Shown: positions 33,412-42,246, counted from the first letter of the stretch. The stretch: 64,000 nt of DNA from Prevotellaceae bacterium UBA1391 (GCA_002305265.1 DBQP01000016.1:1-64000); one strand, 5' to 3'. The notes: generated by a model not told the origin, from the sequence alone. Translations and numbers: made by a program.

Positions 33412-34209
33412 CTATTCTTTTGCTCTGCGGCCGTCCAAGTAGACACGGCGCAGGAGCCAGAAGGACGCGACGGCTGCCACAAGCGTGAGCACCAGCGCAA
33501 GCGTCGGGCCGAGCAAACCGGCCAAGGTCAGTTGCTGGGCAGCCTCGCCATAGGCGTGCATGATGAGGATGCTCGCCGTGTTGTTGACGATGTGCACGAC
33601 GGTTGTGACCAAGAGGGAGCGTGTGGCGTAGTAGACGACGCCGAAGGCTATGCCTACCAGCACCGCAAAAACAATCTGGACGGGGTTGCCATGGACGAGG
33701 CCGAACACGATGGACGAGGCCAGAATGGCCGCCCAGGGCGAGAAGCCGCCGCGGAGCAGCGGACGCATGATGCCGCCACGGAAGACGAGTTCCTCGCAGA
33801 TCGGACCGAAGATGCCGACGGCCAGTATGCCCCAGACGTTGCGACTGAGGCTCGCGAACTCTTCCTCCATCAGGTTGGGCAGTTCGAGCGGCTCGGTGAT
33901 GCCGTTGGAGGCGAAGAGGGCGAGCAGCAGACCGACGAAAGACATGGCGGCGGTGCGCAGGCTGATGCCCTCGCTGCGGAACTCTCCTCGCAGCGCCAGT
34001 GGGCGCACGAGGTAGTAGAGCACGAGGCTCGTGGCCACGCTCGAGATGAGCAGCGAGAGGCTGAGCATGAGCGGCTGGAGGCCGGGCTGGAAGATGAGCA
34101 GCGAATAGCAGACGAGCGAAACCAGAAACTGGACGGCCAGATAGATGGCAATCGGCACTGCCGCCCATGCAATGGCGGATTTGTTGCGGGGAGATTCAGG
34201 TGTAGCCAT
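33412..34209 (-). CDS. CPBP family intramembrane metalloprotease
   Basis: 265 residues with about seven to eight membrane helices. The signature GPICEELVFRGGIMRPL (EExxxR) and the following FGLVHGNP and HIVNNTAS His/Asn motifs identify the CPBP (CAAX protease/bacteriocin-processing, Abi) family. Members in bacteria cleave membrane peptides or give self-immunity; the role here is unknown. It is the last gene of a three-gene unit after menA (54-bp gap). Confidence 0.92.
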   Translation of the reverse strand: MATPESPRNKSAIAWAAVPIAIYLAVQFLVSLVCYSLLIFQPGLQPLMLSLSLLISSVATSLVLYYLVRPLALRGEFRSEGISLRTAAMSFVGLLLALFASNGITEPLELPNLMEEEFASLSRNVWGILAVGIFGPICEELVFRGGIMRPLLRGGFSPWAAILASSIVFGLVHGNPVQIVFAVLVGIAFGVVYYATRSLLVTTVVHIVNNTASILIMHAYGEAAQQLTLAGLLGPTLALVLTLVAAVASFWLLRRVYLDGRRAKE

Positions 34210-34263
34210 GGCGTAGGAGATTGAAGTCGTCGCGCCGCGTGGTCAGAAGAAGAAGACGCGTGG

Positions 34264-35277
34264 TCAGACGAAGAAGAGGAAAACGGCGATGAGCGCGCCG
34301 AAGATGAAGATATTGCGTGCCGCAGCACCGAGCGAGACGTTCAGCTCGCGGCCGGTGCGGCGCAGCAGTTTCTGATAGGCGACGACGTGGAGCAGCACAT
34401 AGACGGCCAGCGTGGGAGCGGCCTTGGGAATCACCACCGTGGCGATGGCGGCGGCTGCAAGTCCGAGCCAGAGATAGGTGAGCGCACCGGCCCGGCGGCC
34501 AAAGCGCACGACGAGGGTGCGCTTGCCCGAGACGCGGTCTTGCTCCACGTCGCGGTAGTTGTTCACCATGAGCAGGCAGTCGGCGGCCAGTCCGACAGCC
34601 AGCCCCAGCAACAGAGCGTCAGCCATCAGCAGCCGTTCCCAGGCGCCCGTCATGCACCAGTAGGTGAAGAAGACGGGGACGATGCCGAAGAACACCACCA
34701 CCAGCACGTCGCCCCAGCCACGATAGGAGAGATGGGTCGTGTAGAGAATGCAGGCCGCGATGCAGCCCAGCCCCACGAGCACCATCGCCCAGCCGCCCAT
34801 GAAGGCCAGCGGCAGGCCGGCGCAAGCGGCGAGAGCCACGACTGCGGCGATGCCGCGGCGCATGGCGGCAGGCGTCAGCCAGCCTTGTGCACAGGCGCGC
34901 TCCGGCCCGAGACGGTCGGCGCGGTCGGTGCCCTTGCGAAAGTCGAGATAGTCGTTGACGAAGTTGGCAGCCACCTGCATGAGCACGGCGAAGACCACAC
35001 AGAGCGCGAAGGCCCAGGTGGCGCGGCTGCTCACGGCGCTGCGGCTGACGGCGTCGTCGGCCATCCAGCCGGCATCGAACGTGTGGATGATTTCGTGCCA
35101 GGCCAGGGCTCCGCCCACGAGCACCGGAGCCAATGCGCCGGTCAGCGTATTCGGCCGTGCGGCCAGCCACCACGCCCGGAGGCTTCCGGGGCGCACCGGA
35201 CGGCGCGCCGGCATGCTGGCGGGCACGTCGGCAGCGGGCTCCGCGGAGCGTACTTTTATCTTGCGTCTGTTTCCCAT
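34264..35277 (-). CDS. menA: 1,4-dihydroxy-2-naphthoate polyprenyltransferase
   Basis: 337 residues with about eight to nine membrane helices. The Asp-rich prenyl-diphosphate motifs are NFVNDYLDFRKGTDRADRLG and NNYRDVEQDRVSGKRTLVV, and the start region PNTLTGALAPVLVGGALA is typical of MenA. It prenylates DHNA in the inner membrane to demethylmenaquinone, needed for fumarate respiration. A start at residue 22 (MPARRPVRPG) is a reasonable alternative, as the first 21 residues are unconserved. It lies 30 bp after the MORN protein gene. Confidence 0.95.
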   Translation of the reverse strand: MGNRRKIKVRSAEPAADVPASMPARRPVRPGSLRAWWLAARPNTLTGALAPVLVGGALAWHEIIHTFDAGWMADDAVSRSAVSSRATWAFALCVVFAVLMQVAANFVNDYLDFRKGTDRADRLGPERACAQGWLTPAAMRRGIAAVVALAACAGLPLAFMGGWAMVLVGLGCIAACILYTTHLSYRGWGDVLVVVFFGIVPVFFTYWCMTGAWERLLMADALLLGLAVGLAADCLLMVNNYRDVEQDRVSGKRTLVVRFGRRAGALTYLWLGLAAAAIATVVIPKAAPTLAVYVLLHVVAYQKLLRRTGRELNVSLGAAARNIFIFGALIAVFLFFV

Positions 35278-35307
35278 GATTCTTGTTGCTTCAGCCGGTC
35301 GGCGGTC

Positions 35308-35940
35308 TCATTGCTCCGTCTCATCCCAGTTGTGGAGGATGATGCGGTTGTCCTGTGTGAAGGTAGCACCGCGGCCCACCGTCTTTCCGGCCTGGTAGCG
35401 GCCGAGGTAGTAGTTGCCGTCGGCATAGTAGTAGACGCCCCAGCCGTTGGGCCGTCCGGCGGTCACTTCACCCACGTAGGCATCGCCGTTCGCATAGGTA
35501 ATCCGGAGAAACGCCCACTGTGCCTTGTTCTCGGCGTCGACGAGGTATTTCTCGCCGCCGAGCATGATGTAGAGCGCCTCGCCCGTCTTCAGGTCGTAGG
35601 CGATGTAGTGGTCCATCGTGCCCACGAGCGCCATCGTGTTGTTCTTGCGGATGCCCATGATGAAGCCCCGCCGGAAGAGTCCGTAGATTTCTCCGTCCTG
35701 GTCGGTGTAGAACGTGCCATAGCCATACATGTTGCTGTCGGCGCTCATCTGGCCGAAATACTGACCCGAGGCCGACTTCACCACATTGGTGAAATGCTGC
35801 CCCACCTTGTCGGCGAAGGCAGCCTCCAGCTCAGGCTGCAGGGCCGGATAGCGGTCGAGACGGGCAAACTGGGCACAGGCCGGTGTGACGGCCATGGCGC
35901 AAAGGGCCGCAAGGAGAAAAAAACGTTTCATTCGTTGCAT
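35308..35940 (-). CDS. Exported MORN-repeat protein
   Basis: 210 residues. A signal peptide (start MQRMKRFF; a second ATG at codon 4) ends near ACAQ. The body has a MORN-like strand at about 70-90 (YGYGTFYTDQDGEIYGLFRRG) and clear repeats at about 150-195 (YANGDAYVGEVTAGRPNGWG, YADGNYYLGRYQAGKTVGRG). Function unknown; in Bacteroidales such proteins are periplasmic or surface proteins. It is the first gene of the menA-CPBP unit. Confidence 0.8.
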   Translation of the reverse strand: MQRMKRFFLLAALCAMAVTPACAQFARLDRYPALQPELEAAFADKVGQHFTNVVKSASGQYFGQMSADSNMYGYGTFYTDQDGEIYGLFRRGFIMGIRKNNTMALVGTMDHYIAYDLKTGEALYIMLGGEKYLVDAENKAQWAFLRITYANGDAYVGEVTAGRPNGWGVYYYADGNYYLGRYQAGKTVGRGATFTQDNRIILHNWDETEQ

Positions 35941-36169
35941 TGCATTACTTTTCTAATCAGCATGTTGCGCTGGCCCCGACACCCCGTCAGGCGCATGGCG
36001 CAAATCAGGAGGTAAAGTTACAAAAAATCTCCCGATATAGCCCGTAACTTTTCGAGAAAGCCATCGAGGCCGGCACGTTTTTCCTTTCTCAGCGCTGCTT
36101 ATGCTTCTCTTTTACACTTTCTATACAAAACTTAACATGCATAAATCCAGCCGTTCGATGGAAAAGCCG

Positions 36170-36177
36170 TACCTTTG
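36170..36177 (+). promoter_or_regulatory. Possible -7 element for the outer-membrane barrel gene
   Basis: TACCTTTG matches TAnnTTTG. It is the best promoter match upstream of the gene at 36719, but the leader would be about 535 nt and would contain the whole 22-bp array A10. Confidence 0.45.
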
Positions 36178-36275
36178 TCGCTTGGTGGGCACGCGCCATG
36201 AACGCCTGCCGCACGCGCCATCAATGACACCGGCACGCGCGCCCATCAGGCTGCCGGCATCAGCCTCTGCTTCGG

Positions 36276-36400
36276 GAAGGCCTTCCGGAAGCAGCAGGAA
36301 GGCCTTCGCAGCTCACCACGAAGGCCTTCGCGGCAAGAAAACGACTGCGCTCGTTTTCAAAAACGACTGCGCCCTTTTTCCATTTCGAACGCGCTCGTTT
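36276..36400. repeat. 22-bp palindrome array A10, 6 units
   Basis: Cores start at 36276, 36298 and 36320 (GAAGGCCTTC), 36343 (GACTGCGCTC), 36365 (GACTGCGCCC) and 36387 (GAACGCGCTC). Spacings are 22, 22, 23, 22 and 22. The core orientation flips between the fifth and sixth unit. It is in the spacer of divergent genes, inside the presumed leader of the barrel gene. Confidence 0.9.
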
Positions 36401-36718
36401 CCCAAAGGCGACGAAAGTGCACGCGACAGACTGCGCGCCGAACGGAAAGCGCTGCGGCAGACAGTGGGCCGACGGGCCGACGAGGTCATACGGGCGCGGC
36501 TACCGCCGGCATCTCACCACTGCCATGTTGCCCCGACGGCGCTGCGCCGCAAGCGCGGCTGAAGCCGCAAGGCATTGAAAATGAAAGGCAAAAAGATAGA
36601 ACGAGAAGGAAAATGCGCGACACCGTGCGCGCCGAAACCGCATTTTTTCAGCGCTACTGTTAAACTTTCAGTCGAAAACCGAGTCATAACAACAGGAAAA
36701 ACTTTTTACAATTACAAC

Positions 36719-39697
36719 ATGAGAACAAAACTGCTGGCGACCCTGCTCGCCACGATGATTGGGACTCTGGCTATGGCCCAGTCGAAATTCACCGTCAGCG
36801 GAACTATCATTGAAACCGACACCAAAGAGGTGGTCCCCATGGCATCCGTTTCGCTGCTGTCCGTACCCGACAGCGCACTCGTGACCGGAAACACCTCGGA
36901 CCTCTCCGGCGTATTCAAGATAAACAATGTGCAAAAGGGCAACTACCTGCTCAAGGTGACGTTTGTCGGCTATCTTCCGAAAGTCATCTCTCTGGACCTC
37001 AACGACAAGAAGGACCGCACGGTCGATGTGGGCTACATCACGCTCGACACCGACTCGAAGCTGCTCGACGAGGCGGTCGTGTCGGCCAATGCCGCCAAGG
37101 TGCAGGTGAGCGGAGACTCGCTCGTCTTCAACGCGTCGGCCTATCGTATGACCGAGGGTTCGATGCTGGAAGACCTCGTGAAGAAGCTGCCCGGTGCCAC
37201 TGTTGACCAGGACGGAACGATTAAAATCAACGGAAAGGAAGTGAAGAAGGTGCTCGTGGACGGCAAGGAGTTCTTCATCAACGACAAAAGCATCGCCATG
37301 AAGAACCTTCCGACGAAAATCATCGACAAGATCAAGTCGTACGACCGCAAGAGCGACCTCGCCCGCGTCACCGGCATCGACGACGGCGAGGAAGAAACCG
37401 TGCTCGACCTGACCGTGAAGAAGGGCATGAACAACGGATGGTTTGGCCAGCTCAGCGGCGCCATCGGCACGGAAGACCGCTACAACGTCAACGCCAACGT
37501 CAACCGCTTCAACAACCAGAACCAGTATTCACTCATCGCCCGCTCAGAAAACATCCCCGACTACGGCGGTGGTGGCGGCGGCGGACGCTGGGGACGCTGG
37601 GGCGGCAGCAACGGCCTCTATCAGAGCAAGGAGCTCGGCTTCAACTTCGCCACGGCAACCGAGAAGCTCGAGACGGGCGGCTACGTATGGCACAACTACA
37701 ACGGAACGAACAACCGCTCGGAGTCGTTCACGCAGAACTTCGTGACCTCGACCGGCGCCTTCAACGAGTCGCTCAACCAGAGCTACGGCAGCAACGCCAG
37801 CCTCTCGGCCGGATTCCGACTCGAATGGAAGCCCGACTCGATGACCAACATCATCTTCCGTCCCAACGCCAACTACTCGCGCAACCGCGGGTCGAGCTAC
37901 GGCGACAACGCGACCTTCAACAACGACCCCAACGACTACGACAGCGAGCTGGTGGACCTGGCCGAGACCAAGTTCGGCGGCGCAACCGTCTACAGCGACG
38001 CTGAGATCGACGAGATCGTGGAGATGATCGTCAACACCAACCGCTCGCGCCAGCAGACCTACTCCAACAGCCGCGGTGCCAACGGCGAGCTCCAGCTCAA
38101 CCGCAGGCTGAGCGACAACGGGCGCAACATCACCCTGCGCCTGACCGGAGGCTTCTCCAACTCCGACAGCAAGCAGCTCTCGGCCTCCTCCATCATCTAC
38201 TCGCAGGCCTCGGGGCGCACGCCGGACACCAACAACCGCTACTACACCACGCCCACACGCTCCAACAACTACAGCGTGAGAGCCACCTACAGCGAGCCCA
38301 TCTTCGAACGCACCTACCTGCAGCTGTCCTACACCTTCAACTACTCTTACAACAAGAGCGACCGCGACGCCTACACCTACGATCCCGTGGCGTACAACGA
38401 CCTCGTGACCGCGCTGCGCAACAACCGCTACGACATCGCCGGCGCCATCAACGACCTGTCTGCCCTCAACTACGAGCGCACGCTCAGCGAAACGCTCAGC
38501 CAGCTGTCTGAGTACCGCAACATGAACCATACCATCTCGCTCATGCTGCGCGTCGTGCGCGACAAATACAACCTCAGCGTAGGCGTAGACGCTCTGCCCC
38601 AACACTCTGAGCTCAACTACAAGTACATGGGCAAGGAATATCCGGAAATCACGCGCAACGTCTTCAACTTCGCGCCTTCGGCCAACCTGCGCTACAACTT
38701 CAACAACACGACGAACCTGCACCTCAACTACCGAGGCCGCACTTCGCAGCCATCGATGACGAACCTGCTGGACATCACCGACGACTCAAACCCGCTCAAC
38801 ATCACGAAGGGCAACCCAGGACTGAAGCCCTCCTTCAACCAAAACGTCAACCTGTTCTTCAACACCTACAACGTGGAGACGCAGACGGGCATCTTCTCCC
38901 GCCTCTACGCCTCGCTGACGCAGAACTCCATCTCCACACGCACCAGCTACGACACCGCGACCGGAGTCCGCACGACACGTCCGGAGAACATCAACGGCAA
39001 CTGGAACGCAGGAGCAGGATTCGGCTTCAACACCGCGCTGGACAAGGCGAAGTACTTCACGCTCAACAGCAACACCGACTTCGGCTACCAGAACAGCGTC
39101 AGCTACCTCGACCCGCAGCAGTATGAGCAAGACAAGTCGACCACGAAATCCCTCAACCTCGGCCAAAGTCTGTCCCTCTCCTACCGCAACGACTGGCTCG
39201 AAGTCTCGCTCAACGGAAACATCAGCTATCGCCACTCCGACAACAACGTGCTGGCCAACAGCAAGCTCAACACCTACACATTCTCCTATGGCACCGACGT
39301 CGTCCTCACGGCACCGTGGGGAACCAGCCTCAGCACCGACATCTCGATGAGCTCACGCCGCGGCTACACGCAGCAGCAGATGAACACCAACGAACTTCTC
39401 TGGAACGCACAGCTGAGCCACTCCTTCCTCCGCGGCAACGCGCTGACGGTGGCCCTCTCCTGGAACGACATCCTGAAAGAACAAAGCAACATCAGCCGCA
39501 CCGTCTCCGCCATGATGAGCAGCGACAGCCGATACAACGCCATCTATTCCTACGGCATGCTCAAGGTCATCTACAAACTGAACATCTTCGCTGGCAAAAA
39601 CTCCAACGGAACAGAAAATGCACGCGACCAATGGGGCAACACGGGAGGCAACCGCGGACCTGGTGGCCGCGGCGGCGGACGCCCACCACGCTTCTAA
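36719..39697 (+). CDS. Large outer-membrane beta-barrel protein (TonB-receptor-like)
   Basis: 992 residues from the ATG at 36719, which gives a signal peptide ending AMAQS; the longer open frame has no signal. Residues 25-115 are a CarboxypepD_reg-like domain (VSGTIIETDTKEVVPMASVS). A plug-like region follows (GDSLVFNASAYRMTEGSMLE, KVLVDGKEFF), then an outer-membrane barrel of the OMP_b-brl_3 type full of Tyr/Asn-rich strands. There is a Gly/Trp/Arg-rich loop near 285 (GGGGGGGRWGRWGG) and a Gly/Arg/Pro-rich end (GPGGRGGGRPPRF). The terminal Phe suits Bam-dependent insertion. Ligand unknown; no SusD partner is adjacent, so it is not a classic SusCD pair. Confidence 0.9.
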   Translation: MRTKLLATLLATMIGTLAMAQSKFTVSGTIIETDTKEVVPMASVSLLSVPDSALVTGNTSDLSGVFKINNVQKGNYLLKVTFVGYLPKVISLDLNDKKDRTVDVGYITLDTDSKLLDEAVVSANAAKVQVSGDSLVFNASAYRMTEGSMLEDLVKKLPGATVDQDGTIKINGKEVKKVLVDGKEFFINDKSIAMKNLPTKIIDKIKSYDRKSDLARVTGIDDGEEETVLDLTVKKGMNNGWFGQLSGAIGTEDRYNVNANVNRFNNQNQYSLIARSENIPDYGGGGGGGRWGRWGGSNGLYQSKELGFNFATATEKLETGGYVWHNYNGTNNRSESFTQNFVTSTGAFNESLNQSYGSNASLSAGFRLEWKPDSMTNIIFRPNANYSRNRGSSYGDNATFNNDPNDYDSELVDLAETKFGGATVYSDAEIDEIVEMIVNTNRSRQQTYSNSRGANGELQLNRRLSDNGRNITLRLTGGFSNSDSKQLSASSIIYSQASGRTPDTNNRYYTTPTRSNNYSVRATYSEPIFERTYLQLSYTFNYSYNKSDRDAYTYDPVAYNDLVTALRNNRYDIAGAINDLSALNYERTLSETLSQLSEYRNMNHTISLMLRVVRDKYNLSVGVDALPQHSELNYKYMGKEYPEITRNVFNFAPSANLRYNFNNTTNLHLNYRGRTSQPSMTNLLDITDDSNPLNITKGNPGLKPSFNQNVNLFFNTYNVETQTGIFSRLYASLTQNSISTRTSYDTATGVRTTRPENINGNWNAGAGFGFNTALDKAKYFTLNSNTDFGYQNSVSYLDPQQYEQDKSTTKSLNLGQSLSLSYRNDWLEVSLNGNISYRHSDNNVLANSKLNTYTFSYGTDVVLTAPWGTSLSTDISMSSRRGYTQQQMNTNELLWNAQLSHSFLRGNALTVALSWNDILKEQSNISRTVSAMMSSDSRYNAIYSYGMLKVIYKLNIFAGKNSNGTENARDQWGNTGGNRGPGGRGGGRPPRF

Positions 39698-39730
39698 TCC
39701 ACAGCGGAACGGTAGACTCGCAATCGCTGA

Positions 39731-39852
39731 GATGCTGATTAGAAACAATTAAGACGCTAATCAAACGCAACTGAGACGCTGATTAAAAACAATTAAGACG
39801 CTAATCAAACGCAACTGAAACGCTGACCAAACGCCGTTGAAAGGCTAACTAC
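39731..39852. repeat. 22-bp array A11, GACGCTRATY units
   Basis: Units start at 39731, 39753, 39775, 39797, 39819 and 39841, each 22 bp apart. Alternate units carry TGATTA and its reverse complement TAATCA after GACGC or GATGC, with AACAATTA or AACGCAACTGA linkers. The sequence is unrelated to the CGAAGGCCTTCG core. It begins 34 bp after the barrel gene's stop codon. Confidence 0.88.
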
Positions 39853-39971
39853 ATACAAGCAGTGCGCAGCAGGAAAACCCGCTGCGCACTGCTTGTATGT
39901 ATATCCGGCACGAAACCACCCACAACATCGTGCAGCCCCGGGGCAGGCAGAACGCACGCCAACAATCAGAA

Positions 39972-40103
39972 AAAGCCATGCCAAGCACAAACTAAAGCCA
40001 AGCCTAGAAACAGTGAAAGCCAAGTCAAAACCCACCGAAAGCCAAGCCAAAACCCACCGAAAGCCAAGCCAAAACCCACCGAAAGCCAAGTCAAGCACAA
40101 GCC
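39972..40103. repeat. 22-bp array A12, AAAGCCAAGYC units
   Basis: AAAGCC starts at 39972, 39994, 40016, 40038, 40060 and 40082, exactly 22 bp apart; the best copies read CCACCGAAAGCCAAGCC with an AAAAC linker. This is the second of three different arrays in one convergent spacer. Confidence 0.9.
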
Positions 40104-40410
40104 AACGACGCACTGAACGCGCTACAAAGACTGCGCCCCGGCAAGCAATCTTCATTGCTCGTCGGGGCGCCTTGCGTATCTTCAGGAAAAAAGCCCTACG
40201 GTCGATGCGACCAACATGAATGTCGCGATGACCGCCATGAAAGATTCATGGACTCTGCAGGCCGTTTCAGCATCCTGCTTGGCTGAATATTTCTATCTCG
40301 GCATGCGCTGCCATCAACTTTCAGACGCAAGTTTCATATTGTAATAACGGCTTCCGGCTACCAGCCCCCTGCGCCTCGAAAATCTTCCGAGGGAAGAGAC
40401 CGCAATGCCT
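40104..40410. other. Middle of the spacer between the barrel and DUF2807-like genes
   Basis: Contains inverted repeats (GCGCCCCGGCA near 40133 and TCGGGGCGC near 40160, a possible terminator for the barrel gene) and AT-richer sequence to 40350. No gene or known RNA recognised. Confidence 0.45.
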
Positions 40411-40489
40411 GAAGGCAGGAATCGCAGCGCCCGAAGGCAGAGAACACAATGCCCGAAGGCAGTGAACGCAGTTCCGGAAGACGGACTTA
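40411..40489. repeat. 22-bp array A13, CCGAAGGCAG units
   Basis: GAAGGCAG or a variant starts at 40411, 40433, 40455 and 40477, 22 bp apart, with GCAATGCC-like linkers. It abuts the stop codon of the DUF2807-like gene at 40490. Confidence 0.82.
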
Positions 40490-40939
40490 TCACTCGCTGA
40501 TGGCTACGTCGCCGTTCAGGTCAGCCTTCACGACATTTGCCAGCATGTAGGAAGAGGATGTGCGGAGCTCAGGCATAGCAGGCGAGATGATCGTGATCTC
40601 GTAATCGAGATTGCTATTTGCATCGATTGCGTCTGTTGCCAGTGCAGCATCATTGCCGTAATAATAAGTATTGGTTTCGGCTACATAATTTACCGTGCCG
40701 TCCTTTGCTGCCTTTCCATATCCAAACGTCAGCACACCGCTCTGGACCTTGCACTGCAGGCTGCGGGCTACACGCTTGTCGCTGGCCTTCACTTCGAAAG
40801 CGAATTCGTTGCCGCGAACAAAATGTACTTTAGCAGGGACGTTGACTACTGTCTCCTCAAACGGAACAGTCTTTACACTCTGTGCATGAGCAGCAGCTGC
40901 CACCAGCATTGCACTCATTAAAATCATTACCTTTTTCAT
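40490..40939 (-). CDS. Small exported protein, DUF2807-like
   Basis: 149 residues. The ATG at 40939 follows an AAAAGGTAAAAAG ribosome-binding stretch and gives a signal peptide MKKVMILMSAMLVAAAAHAQ. The open frame upstream lacks these. The mature part (VPAKVHFVRGNEFAFEVKAS, LQCKVQSGVLTFGYGKA, LDYEITIISPAMPELRTSSS) resembles the repeating strands of DUF2807 putative auto-transporter adhesin head domains, but covers only part of one. Surface or periplasmic role unknown. Its transcript has a long leader. Confidence 0.7.
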   Translation of the reverse strand: MKKVMILMSAMLVAAAAHAQSVKTVPFEETVVNVPAKVHFVRGNEFAFEVKASDKRVARSLQCKVQSGVLTFGYGKAAKDGTVNYVAETNTYYYGNDAALATDAIDANSNLDYEITIISPAMPELRTSSSYMLANVVKADLNGDVAISE

Positions 40940-41171
40940 CTTTTTACCTTTTAGTTGTGTTTGTAAATCGATTCTCAGCATCCGTTGTCTTCTTGTCACC
41001 TTTGCACAGGCCTTTCGATGCGTGAACGAGGTCCTTGCTTTTCTTTGCCTACGCCGAAGCGCCGTAAGGGCGACGTTGCTTGAGAACAGCCAAAAGCTGC
41101 CGTCCATCCGACGATGGGGCCTTGAGGCTTACATTTTACTCTTATTTTTGGACTTTTTCCTAAAAACATTG

Positions 41172-41200
41172 CAAATATAGCCCTTTCTTTTTACATTTCA
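41172..41200 (-). promoter_or_regulatory. Promoter of the DUF2807-like gene
   Basis: CAAATATA (41172-41179) reads TATATTTG on the minus strand, with a TTG about 20 bp upstream (41198-41200). It implies a leader of about 225 nt before the ATG at 40939, containing small hairpins such as CCATC-GTC-GGATGG. Confidence 0.6.
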
Positions 41201-41418
41201 AGAAATTCGCCCAAAATTTCGCCGAAATGCGCTCGGATCATTGACGATTATCAAATTTTTATCCGTTTTATTGACTTATATCATCTTAAAAGGGCGCTTT
41301 TGCCATGCATTTATAGCCGCAACATCATGTACCATCCTCATACAGAGATAAAAAAGTCTGCAGCGCCACGGCTTCCAATGCTGCCTGGAGAGTGATTGAT
41401 TCCGCTTCGACGCACGGC

Positions 41419-41726
41419 CAAGGCGTACAGCCAGCGCAGAGAGGAGACGCGGATTTAGCAGGGAGGAGAAGCGGATTTAGCAAGGGTGAGGCACACAGCA
41501 AGCGGAGAGGAGATGCGGATGAAGCAAGGAGAAGGCACACAGTAAACGGAGAGAAAGCACGGAACGTGCGAGGAGAGTACGCGGAAGAAGAAGAGAGAAA
41601 GCACGGAGCGTGCGAGGAGAGTACGCTCATGCAACAGGAATCAGCCGCAGAGCGCTCGGTGAGCATGTGCAGCGTGCGCGGAGGGAGGCGCGAAACATAG
41701 GCGGAGGGAGACGCAGCTCGCGCAGG
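41419..41726. repeat. 22-bp array A14, purine-rich, about 14 units
   Basis: From 41419 the sequence can be cut every 22 bp into related purine-rich units, for example GAGGAGACGCGGATTTAGCA at 41441 and its near copy at 41463, and the GAGAAAGCACGGARCGTGCG pair at 41551 and 41595. GAG-starting units recur at 41441 plus multiples of 22 as far as 41661. It is the longest array in the window and ends just before the tmRNA terminator. Confidence 0.85.
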
Positions 41727-41731
41727 ATAGG

Positions 41732-41766
41732 CACAAAAAAGACTTTCCGGTCGTCGGAAAGTCTTT
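41732..41766 (-). terminator. Terminator of tmRNA
   Basis: AAAGACTTTCCG (41738-41749) pairs with CGGAAAGTCTTT (41755-41766). On the minus strand the stem is followed by a T run (A residues at 41734-41740 on the plus strand). It lies about 30 bp beyond the tmRNA 3' end. Confidence 0.88.
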
Positions 41767-41796
41767 GTCGGGAAGGCGGCTTGCGCCTCGTCCGTG

Positions 41797-42191
41797 TGGA
41801 GCTGGAGGGGATTGAACCCTCGTCCAAACAAGGAAGCCATACGCTTTCTACATGCTTATCTTGGCCTTTGGTTTTCGTGCGGCAGCAAGACCCAAGCCAC
41901 CCATTGCCGCCTTATCCTCTTTGAGCTTCACGCATGGCGCAAGGCCGCCATGTGCTATCCCCGATTTTGCTGCACCGCCGGTCCGGCCGCTTCAGGGCGT
42001 GGCTGCCGGGGCGATGTCTCGTTCCCTCGCCTTGCAAGGGATGAAGCCGATCTACTGTACTTCGATCAGGCAGCGAGAGCGTAAGTGTTGTTGCCAGATA
42101 ATTGTTCGAGAGCTGTGTTTCAGGAGTCAGCCATCAACGCTCCGCATGCTTACGTACCACCTCGGCTTGCTGTCAAATCCATGTCAGCCCC
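41797..42191 (-). ncRNA. ssrA: tmRNA (transfer-messenger RNA)
   Basis: About 395 nt. The 5' end GGGGCTGACATGGATTTGAC and the 3' T-arm/acceptor GGTTCAATCCCCTCCAGCTCC form the tRNA-like domain (GGGGCTG pairs with CAGCTCC). The coding part on the minus strand (42069-42095) gives the tag GNNTYALAA followed by TGA at 42066-42068. CCA does not appear to be encoded after the discriminator A. tmRNA rescues stalled ribosomes with SmpB and marks the product for proteolysis. Confidence 0.95.
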
Positions 42192-42238
42192 AGGCGTTTG
42201 CGTCACATCCCCGCACCGCCGTGCGGAGGACGTGGCTG

Positions 42239-42246
42239 CAAAGGTA
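42239..42246 (-). promoter_or_regulatory. -7 element of tmRNA
   Basis: CAAAGGTA on the plus strand is TACCTTTG on the minus strand, about 45 bp upstream of the tmRNA 5' end, with a TTTGG at about 42265 as -33 element. Confidence 0.7.

Noticed and set aside
33072..33500. Minus-strand frame across tRNA-Asp
   Set aside because: It reads the complement of the tRNA, giving the familiar false peptide ending in TRDPLRDRQIF.
36719..39697. SusC of a polysaccharide-utilisation SusCD pair
   Set aside because: No SusD gene follows, the protein lacks the typical SusC length and signature, and it fits the OMP_b-brl_3 barrel group better.
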